NCBI RefSeq assembly: GCF_025137375.1
Contig: NZ_CP073720.1
Location: 1,946,501-2,010,500, forward strand
Length of the DNA stretch: 64,000 bases
Source: Dactylosporangium fulvum
GTDB taxonomy: Bacteria > Actinomycetota > Actinomycetes > Mycobacteriales > Micromonosporaceae
Reading direction: 5' to 3'
Shown here: positions 58,759 to 64,000 of the stretch, one piece after another
Numbering within the stretch: the first letter of the stretch is position 1
Layout: each line of letters opens with the position of its first letter
Notes under the pieces: model-generated
Databases searched by the model: none
What the model saw: only the letters and a program-made list of their open reading frames with translations
Told to the model about the DNA's origin: nothing
Program-made: the position numbers and the translations under genes

Positions 58759-58873
58759 CCGCATGCCCTTATCGTCGCGCCCCGGACCGGTGTCGCGCCA
58801 GAGCGCCGGCACCACGGCCGGCGCGCTCCGCGGGCACACCCACACGCACCGTCGACCGTTGCGGGCGGATGGC

Positions 58874-60223
58874 ATGATCGGCCCCGTGGGCTCCGCGTTA
58901 CCCGTGGGCCGGGAGATCCTCATCCCCGGTGAGCTGTCGGTCGCCATCGACGAGGGTGGGATCCGCACGGCGTCGGGCATGCTGCCCGCGCTGGTCTACA
59001 CGACCGAAGGCCTGGAGCGGTACGGCCAGCGCGAGATGGTCTTCGCCGTGGCGCGGACCGGCGCGCCCGCGCCGGGGTACCCGTTGACGATGGCCCGCAC
59101 CGTGCACGGCTTCGCCGCCGAGGGGCGGCTCGTCGACGCCGGCGACGTCAGCGTCTTCGGCCGCCCCGGCCTCGACATCGACCACCGGGTGACCGGCTTC
59201 GTCTACGCGCAGGCGCCCGCCGACCTGCAGTCCACTGTGGATCTGGACCGCCCGCCGCTGATCGCGCTGCCGCTCCTCGACGGCGAGACGGCGGTGGTGC
59301 AGCGGTTCGGGCACGCGAGGGTCCTGTCGCTGCTCGGCGCGCAGGAGCGCTACTACCCGCACCCCTGGTGGTTCCGGCCCGGCCGGGAGCCGGTCGTCGA
59401 CGACGCCGGATTCCGCGCCGCGACCCTGCTGTCCCAGGCGCCCGCCTACAACCTGCCGTTCCTGCGGGTCGTTCACGACGGCGACCGGCTGGAGCTGTCC
59501 GTCCCCGCCGCCGAACTGCCGTCGCTGGCGGAGGCGATGCGGGAGGCACCGGACATCTGCGCGTACCTCCCCGGCCTGGCCGGCACCCCGAAGACGTACG
59601 TGTGGGCGCCCGGCCAGCAGGGCCCGGCCGCGATCGTCGCGCCCGGCGGCGAGCCCGCGGCGCGCCTCGGCTGCAACTTCCTGCTCGTCGTCCGCGGCAG
59701 CGTCGAGCCGACCGCCCGGCAGGTCGAGGACGGCTTCGCGGTCCTGCTCACCGGCGCGATGCACGCCCGGCTCCTACAGGCCGTCGAGGCCGGCCGCCCG
59801 GTCGAGATCGGCCTGCCCGACGGCGCCGTCGGTGTGCTCGCGTTCCGGCTCGAAGACGCCACCCCGGCGATCGCGCCCCGCGTGGCCGCGCCGGACCCGC
59901 ACGACCGCGGCCGGATCGTCCTGCTGACGAGCGAGGAGCAGCTGCGCCGCGCGACGACCCCGGCCGAGCTGGGCGACTTCGTCGACCGCGCCCGGCTCGT
60001 CGTGCACCGGCTCTTCACCGGGGTCCGGCACGCGACGGAGGAGCTGATGCTCGAGTTCCACCTGGCGCCGTCCCGCCCGGTCGCGGTCCGCATCATGGCC
60101 CGCCCCGAGGCTCCGCCCCGCGAACTGCAGGTCGTGCTGGAGCGGCAACTGGAGGCGCTGGCACCCCCGACGATCCGCTACACCGAGGTCGCCTTCCAGC
60201 TCCACCTGGAGATCCGGCGTTAG
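58874..60223 (+). CDS. Protein of unknown function (449 aa), internally repetitive
   Basis: Starts MIGPVGSALPVGREILIPGE; a GTG at 58886 is an alternative. No signal peptide or membrane helix. ERYGQREMVFAVARTGAPAP and RYYPHPWWFRPGREPV are striking Trp/Tyr-rich segments. VEPTARQVEDGFAVLLTGAM and AVGVLAFRLEDATPAIAPRV give an alternating beta/alpha pattern. The first and second halves may share a fold, but the identity is too low to show by eye. Family not recognised. It converges with the acetyltransferase gene (10 bp). Confidence 0.65.
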   Translation: MIGPVGSALPVGREILIPGELSVAIDEGGIRTASGMLPALVYTTEGLERYGQREMVFAVARTGAPAPGYPLTMARTVHGFAAEGRLVDAGDVSVFGRPGLDIDHRVTGFVYAQAPADLQSTVDLDRPPLIALPLLDGETAVVQRFGHARVLSLLGAQERYYPHPWWFRPGREPVVDDAGFRAATLLSQAPAYNLPFLRVVHDGDRLELSVPAAELPSLAEAMREAPDICAYLPGLAGTPKTYVWAPGQQGPAAIVAPGGEPAARLGCNFLLVVRGSVEPTARQVEDGFAVLLTGAMHARLLQAVEAGRPVEIGLPDGAVGVLAFRLEDATPAIAPRVAAPDPHDRGRIVLLTSEEQLRRATTPAELGDFVDRARLVVHRLFTGVRHATEELMLEFHLAPSRPVAVRIMARPEAPPRELQVVLERQLEALAPPTIRYTEVAFQLHLEIRR

Positions 60224-60233
60224 GCGACTCGTG

Positions 60234-60797
60234 CTACGAGACCGGGCGGCGCAGGCGGTAGAGCACGTGCGGGGCCAGCGGATGGCCGGCGTCGAGGCTC
60301 GGGTGGATGAAGTCGTCGGCGGGGTCGTACGTCATCCCGATCCGGCGCATCACCGCCTGTGACGGCGTATTGGTGACGGCCGTCATCGACACGATCTCGT
60401 CCATCCCGGCGCCGCCCGGCCCACCGCCGGCACTCCTGCCGGCGGGCCGGAAGGCGAAGTCGCGGGCCGCGACCGCCGCCTCGGTCGCGTATCCCTTGCC
60501 CCAGGCCCGCCGGGCCAGTCGCCAGCCGATCTCCAGCGCCGGAGCCCACGGTGTGTCGATCCGCTGCCAGGCCAGCCCGACGAACCCGATGAACGGGTCG
60601 TCGGCCGTGGAGACGGCCCACAGCCCGTAGCCGTACTCGTCGAACTGCCGTTCGATCCGGTCCACGAGCACGTCGCTCTCAGCGCGGGTCAGGGTCCGTG
60701 GGAAGTACCGCATCACCTCGGGATCCGCGTTCAACGCCGCGAACGGCGCGCGGTCCTCGTCGGTCCACCGGCGGAGCAGGAGCCTCTCGGTACGCAC
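60234..60797 (-). CDS. GNAT family N-acetyltransferase (RimJ/RimL-like)
   Basis: 187 residues from GTG. TERLLLRRWTDEDRAPFAAL at the N-terminus and EIGWRLARRAWGKGYATEA with the acetyl-CoA motif RRAWGKG are typical of RimJ/RimL-type enzymes; SMTAVTNTPSQAVMRRIGM is the conserved Asn/Ser strand. A Gly/Ala-rich insert (GRSAGGGPGGAG) is unusual. Substrate unknown. It precedes the oxidoreductase gene by 36 bp on the same strand. Confidence 0.92.
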   Translation of the reverse strand: MRTERLLLRRWTDEDRAPFAALNADPEVMRYFPRTLTRAESDVLVDRIERQFDEYGYGLWAVSTADDPFIGFVGLAWQRIDTPWAPALEIGWRLARRAWGKGYATEAAVAARDFAFRPAGRSAGGGPGGAGMDEIVSMTAVTNTPSQAVMRRIGMTYDPADDFIHPSLDAGHPLAPHVLYRLRRPVS

Positions 60798-60833
60798 CCC
60801 GCCAGCCTGCCAAACGAGCGGCCGCCCGTCATC

Positions 60834-61874
60834 TCAGACCTGTTCCACCGGGTCGGCCAGCCGGACGATCATCTTGCCGACGTTCTCGCCGCGCAGCATG
60901 CCCAGGAACGCGTCGACGGCGTGGCCGATGCCGTCGACGAACGTCTCGGACACCTTGACCTTGCCCTCCCGCAGCCAGCCGCTCATCTCCTCGACAAACG
61001 CCTGCCGCCGGTTCCAGTGATCCATGACGAGGAACCCGTGCAGGCTCACCCGCTTGCTGATCAGCAGGCTGAGGTTGCGGATGCCATACGGGTCGGGGCT
61101 GTTGTACTGCGAGATCGCGCCGCAGACCGCCACCCGCCCGTGCAGGTTCATCCGGAACAGCGCCGCCTCCAGCTGCTCGCCGCCGACGTTGTCGAAGTAG
61201 ACGTCGACGCCGTCCGGGGTGAGCTGCTTGAGCTGGGTGCGGATCGAGCCCTCCTTGTAGTTGAAGGCGCCGTCGAAGCCGAGCTCGTCGACGAGGTACC
61301 GCACCTTCTCCGGCGATCCGGCGCTGCCGATGACCGTCCGGGCGCCGCGCAGCCGGGCGATCTGCCCTGCGAGCGAGCCGACCGCCCCCGCCGCGCCGGA
61401 GACGAACACGTTCTCGTCGGGCCGCATGTGCGCCACGTCGAGCAGCCCCGCATAGGCGGTGAGGCCCGGCATGCCGAGCACGCCGAGGTACGCGGAGGCG
61501 GGCGCGATCGTCGTGTCCACGGCCCGGGTGTGCCCGGCGGCGAGGACCGCGTACTCCCGCCAGCCGAGCCCGTGCAGGACGCTCGTGCCGACCGGCACGT
61601 CCGGGCTCTCCGACGCGACGACGGTCCCGACCGCGCCGCCCTCGAGCGGCTGGTCGACCTGGAACGGCGCCACATACGACGGCACGTCGTTCATCCGGCC
61701 GCGCATCGCCGGGTCGACCGACATGACCTCGTTGCGGACCACGACCTGCCCGGGGCCGGGCGCCGGGACGCCCTCCTCGACGAGCCGGAAGTCCTCGGGC
61801 GACGGGAAGCCGGCCGGCCGGGCCGCGAGCTGCCAGACCCGGTTGACCCCGCCGCTCACCCCGCCGGCACTCAT
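60834..61874 (-). CDS. NADP-dependent oxidoreductase (CurA/prostaglandin-reductase-like MDR)
   Basis: 346 residues, zinc-free medium-chain reductase. VWQLAARPAGFPSPEDFRLV, VDPAMRGRMND and LGMPGLTAYAGLLDVAHM are CurA/LTB4DH family hallmarks. Rossmann motif VSGAAGAVGSLAGQIARLRG, YFDNVGGEQLEAAL and GAISQYN follow. It reduces the C=C of alpha,beta-unsaturated carbonyls with NADPH. The ATGA overlap with ohr puts it in the ohrR-ohr operon, suggesting a job in clearing lipid-peroxidation products. Confidence 0.93.
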   Translation of the reverse strand: MSAGGVSGGVNRVWQLAARPAGFPSPEDFRLVEEGVPAPGPGQVVVRNEVMSVDPAMRGRMNDVPSYVAPFQVDQPLEGGAVGTVVASESPDVPVGTSVLHGLGWREYAVLAAGHTRAVDTTIAPASAYLGVLGMPGLTAYAGLLDVAHMRPDENVFVSGAAGAVGSLAGQIARLRGARTVIGSAGSPEKVRYLVDELGFDGAFNYKEGSIRTQLKQLTPDGVDVYFDNVGGEQLEAALFRMNLHGRVAVCGAISQYNSPDPYGIRNLSLLISKRVSLHGFLVMDHWNRRQAFVEEMSGWLREGKVKVSETFVDGIGHAVDAFLGMLRGENVGKMIVRLADPVEQV

Positions 61875-62287
61875 GCCACGTCCAGGGTGACGTCGATGTT
61901 GCCGCGGGTGGCGTTGGAATACGGGCAGACCTGGTGCGCGGCCTCGGTCAGCTGCAGCGCTGTCTCCCGGTCCGTCCCCGGCAGGGTCACGGTGAGGGCG
62001 ACCTGCAGCCCGAACGCGCCGTTGCCGATGCTGCCGAGACCGACCCGCGCCTCGACGACCGAGCCCTCGACGTCGACCTTGGCGCGTCGCGCGACCACCC
62101 GCAGCGCGCTGTGGAAACAGGCCGCGTATCCGGCGGCGAACAGCTGCTCCGGATTGGTCGCGCCACCGGCGCCGCCCAACTCCTTCGGCGTCGCCACGTC
62201 GAAGTCGATGATCCCGTCGGAGCTGGCGACGTGACCGTTCCGGCCGTCGCCGGTGGCCGTGACGTCAGCCGTGTAGAGCACCTGCAT
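61871..62287 (-). CDS. ohr: Organic hydroperoxide resistance protein (Ohr)
   Basis: 138 residues, OsmC/Ohr fold. It reduces organic and fatty-acid hydroperoxides using a redox cysteine pair, Cys57 (GYAACFHSAL) and Cys121 (HQVCPYSNATRGN), both present. NPEQLFAAGYAACFHSA and the closing CPYSNATRGNIDVTL are specific to Ohr rather than OsmC. 14 bp after ohrR on the same strand, typical of an OhrR-regulated operon. Confidence 0.96.
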   Translation of the reverse strand: MQVLYTADVTATGDGRNGHVASSDGIIDFDVATPKELGGAGGATNPEQLFAAGYAACFHSALRVVARRAKVDVEGSVVEARVGLGSIGNGAFGLQVALTVTLPGTDRETALQLTEAAHQVCPYSNATRGNIDVTLDVA

Positions 62288-62301
62288 CGATCTCTCCTTG
62301 C

Positions 62302-62796
62302 TTACGAGAACACCGCGTCGCGGGACTCCGCGTCGCGGGAGGCTTCACCAGCGTCACCGGCTCCACCGGACAGCTGGTCCAGGGCGGCGGTGAGCCGCGT
62401 CAGGGTGGTGCGCAGCTCGGCCAGCTCGCGGGCGTCGAGGCCGTCGGCGCACAGCAGCCGGGCGGGCAGGTCCGCGGCCCGGATGCGCAGTGCCGAGCCC
62501 GACGGGGTGAGCCGGACGGTGACCGAGCGCTCGTCGTCGGCGCGCCGCTCCCGCCGCACGAGGCCGGCCGCCTCAAGCCGCTTGAGCAGCGGCGACAGGG
62601 TGCTGGACTCCAGCCGCAGCGCGGCGCCGAGGTCTTTGACGGTCTGCCCGTCCCGCTCCCAGAGGGCGAGCAACGCGAGGTATTGCGGGTAGGTGATGCC
62701 GAGCTCGTCGAGCAGCGGCCGGTATCGCGCGGTGACCGCACGCGTGGCCGAGTACAGCGCGAAGCAGACCTGCCGGTCCAGCGGGAGCACATCCAC
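62302..62796 (-). CDS. ohrR: MarR family repressor OhrR
   Basis: 164 residues from GTG at 62796. The winged helix contains YPQYLALLALWERDGQTVKD and RLESSTLSPLLKRLEAAGLV. The sensing cysteine is Cys11 (LDRQVCFALYSA), the position whose oxidation releases OhrR from DNA. A Gly/Ala/Asp-rich tail of ~20 residues is extra. It probably represses its own operon (ohr and the oxidoreductase); no clear palindrome of the usual kind is present, only the candidate at 62810-62830. Confidence 0.94.
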   Translation of the reverse strand: MDVLPLDRQVCFALYSATRAVTARYRPLLDELGITYPQYLALLALWERDGQTVKDLGAALRLESSTLSPLLKRLEAAGLVRRERRADDERSVTVRLTPSGSALRIRAADLPARLLCADGLDARELAELRTTLTRLTAALDQLSGGAGDAGEASRDAESRDAVFS

Positions 62797-62809
62797 CCGG
62801 CCACGGTAG

Positions 62810-62830
62810 CGCACGATTCAGTCGTGTGCG
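62810..62830. promoter_or_regulatory. Candidate OhrR operator
   Basis: CACGA-TTCAG-TCGTG at 62812-62826 inside CGCAC...GTGCG. It is 14-34 bp upstream of the ohrR GTG, over the expected promoter. Assignment rests on position. Confidence 0.4.
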
Positions 62831-62899
62831 ATCGAACTGCGAGCCACTGACACCTCGACCGGTGGCGTCAAGCCGGCCCACCCACGGCATACTCACCCG

Positions 62900-63526
62900 G
62901 TGCGCAGGGATTTCGTGGCACCGTTCGCGCTGTGGTCCGCGGCCGCCACCCCGGTCCTGCTGATCGGCGGCTGGACCGTCGCCGCAGCCCTGCAACCCAG
63001 CGGCGCCAGCGAGGGCGAGACCGGGCACTACGACTCCCTCCACGACACGATCAGCGCTCTCGCCGGGCAGGGTGCCGCGTACCGCTGGGTGATGACGGCC
63101 GCGCTGCTCGGTGTCGGGCTCTGCCACTGCGTCACCGCCCTCGGCCTGCGCCCGCTCGCCACCGCGGCCCGGGTCATGCTGGGTGCCGGCGGCGTCGCCA
63201 CGATGCTGGTCGCCGCGTTGCCCGTGCCGTCGACCGGCGAGTCGGGGGCACACCAGACCGCCGCCACGATCGCCTTCGCCTGCCTCGCCCTGTGGCCGGC
63301 GCTGTGGCGCCGCCCCGGCGGCGGCCCGGTCCAGCCGTCGGCGCCGGTCATGCTCGGCGGCGCGCTCCTGCTCGTCGCCCTCGTGTTCGGCTTCGCGATC
63401 GCGCTCGGCACCGGCACCCTGGTCGGCCTGGCCGAGCGCGTCGCGGCCGGTGCCCAGGCCACCTGGCCGCTCGTCACCGTGCTCCTGCTGCGCCGCCACG
63501 CCGGCCAGCCCGCCGTCATCCCCTGA
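62900..63526 (+). CDS. DUF998 family membrane protein
   Basis: 208 residues, six membrane helices. DSLHDTISALAGQGAAYRWV after TM1 is the DUF998 hallmark (YD-x-xx-DTIS-LA-x-G). GLCHCVTALGLRPL and GESGAHQTAATIAF with the conserved His are also present. Function unknown. GTG start at 62900, divergent from ohrR. The tail overlaps the truncated sigma factor gene by 11 bp. Confidence 0.88.
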   Translation: MRRDFVAPFALWSAAATPVLLIGGWTVAAALQPSGASEGETGHYDSLHDTISALAGQGAAYRWVMTAALLGVGLCHCVTALGLRPLATAARVMLGAGGVATMLVAALPVPSTGESGAHQTAATIAFACLALWPALWRRPGGGPVQPSAPVMLGGALLLVALVFGFAIALGTGTLVGLAERVAAGAQATWPLVTVLLLRRHAGQPAVIP

Positions 63527-64000
63527 CCGCGGCCGCCGCGAAGGTCGCGAGCTTGTCCGGGTTCGCGACGAGGTATACGTCGTGGACGCGCCCGTCGACG
63601 ACGGCGATGCTCAGGGAGTACCGGTGGTGGCCGTCGACGAGCAGCCCCGGCTCCCCGTTGAGCTCGATCGCCGACATGCCGGCCATCCGCCCCGCGACCG
63701 CGATGCAGAAGCGGATCGTCTTCGCCCGGCCGAAGATCGGGTTGCGGGCCGCCCGTGCCTTGCCGCCGCCGTCGCTCCACACCACGACGTCGTCGTGCAG
63801 CAGGCGCTCCAGCCGTTCGACGTCACCCTCCCGGGCGGCGGCGACGAACCCGTCGAGCAGCCGCGCGTGCTCCGCCGGGTCGGTGGGGAACCGGGGCCGG
63901 CCGCCGATCGCGTCGCTCGCCCGGTGGTGCAGCTGGCGGCAGTCGTCGGCGCCGCGGCCGAGGATGGCGCCGATCTCGCCGTACGGCAGCCCGAACGCGG
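63516..64000 (-). CDS. ECF sigma factor, SigJ-like with SnoaL-like tail (5' part beyond window)
   Basis: 161 C-terminal residues visible. The start of the visible part reads FGLPYGEIGAILGRGADDCR, sigma-70 region 4 (helix-turn-helix), followed by QLHHRASDAIGGRPRF and a ~115-residue SnoaL-like domain (ARLLDGFVAAAREGDVERLE, FCIAVAGRMAGMSAI, DVYLVANPDKLATFA). Region 2 lies upstream beyond base 64000. SigJ-type sigmas use the SnoaL-like domain, instead of an anti-sigma factor, to control activity; no anti-sigma gene is adjacent here. Stop at 63516. Confidence 0.87.
   Translation of the reverse strand, partial: AFGLPYGEIGAILGRGADDCRQLHHRASDAIGGRPRFPTDPAEHARLLDGFVAAAREGDVERLERLLHDDVVVWSDGGGKARAARNPIFGRAKTIRFCIAVAGRMAGMSAIELNGEPGLLVDGHHRYSLSIAVVDGRVHDVYLVANPDKLATFAAAAVRG

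Overview
This is a chromosomal window from a high-GC actinomycete, most likely a member of the Micromonosporaceae (Actinoplanes/Dactylosporangium type). The evidence is the very high G+C with strong G/C bias at third codon positions, frequent GTG starts, 4-bp ATGA/GTGA gene overlaps, and actinobacterial marker genes: Lsr2, an Ig-fold L,D-transpeptidase lipoprotein, a F420-type PPOX protein, the holin-like/DUF3618/DUF4235 trio and a SigJ-type sigma factor. I see no tRNA, rRNA, insertion sequence, prophage or CRISPR array. The first and last genes are cut by the window edges.

Layout. 1-4.6 kb: membrane protein and PadR regulator (tail-to-tail), two proteins of unknown function, and an L,D-transpeptidase. 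5-15.3 kb: central metabolism, with gltBD (glutamate synthase), an MscS channel, pyruvate kinase, TesB thioesterase and an Rrf2 regulator. 15.3-17 kb: a palindromic repeat element, a flavin reductase-like gene and a second Rrf2 paralogue. 17-21.1 kb: a complete xylose module (ROK repressor, operator, xylA, xylB, terminator). 21.1-28 kb: PPOX protein, envelope trio, a TetR-controlled MFS exporter with twin operators, an HslV-like Ntn hydrolase and a frameshifted DUF1028 gene. 27-29.5 kb: divergent dgdR/dgdA (2,2-dialkylglycine decarboxylase and its LysR regulator). 29.5-31.3 kb: NarL-type two-component system. 31.4-33.2 kb: SDR plus QueA-family protein.

33.2-46.6 kb is the most distinctive region, an accessory carbohydrate locus. 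A minus-strand operon encodes a LacI repressor, an FAD-dependent oxidoreductase, a sugar-binding lipoprotein, two ABC permeases (no ATPase), a ROK kinase (NanK-like) and NanE epimerase. Divergent from it are two exported DUF4127 paralogues, one with a Tat signal and one with a Sec signal plus a C-terminal F5/8-type carbohydrate-binding domain, followed by a secreted protein between two strong hairpins. My reading is that extracellular DUF4127 proteins act on a glycan, that the ABC system imports the product, and that NanK/NanE convert an amino sugar (probably N-acetylmannosamine) to GlcNAc-6-phosphate. No sialic-acid lyase or sialidase is present, so this looks like a ManNAc route rather than sialic-acid catabolism. 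It is the best candidate here for an undescribed system.

46.7-64 kb: mostly housekeeping and stress genes, namely mismatch glycosylase (mug), RidA, Lsr2, a 1388-residue HrpA helicase, an MFS transporter, a surface-anchored protein, cydAB (bd-type oxidase, with an odd repetitive N-terminus on CydA), GNAT acetyltransferase, ohrR-ohr-oxidoreductase (organic hydroperoxide response), a DUF998 membrane protein and a truncated SigJ-like ECF sigma factor.
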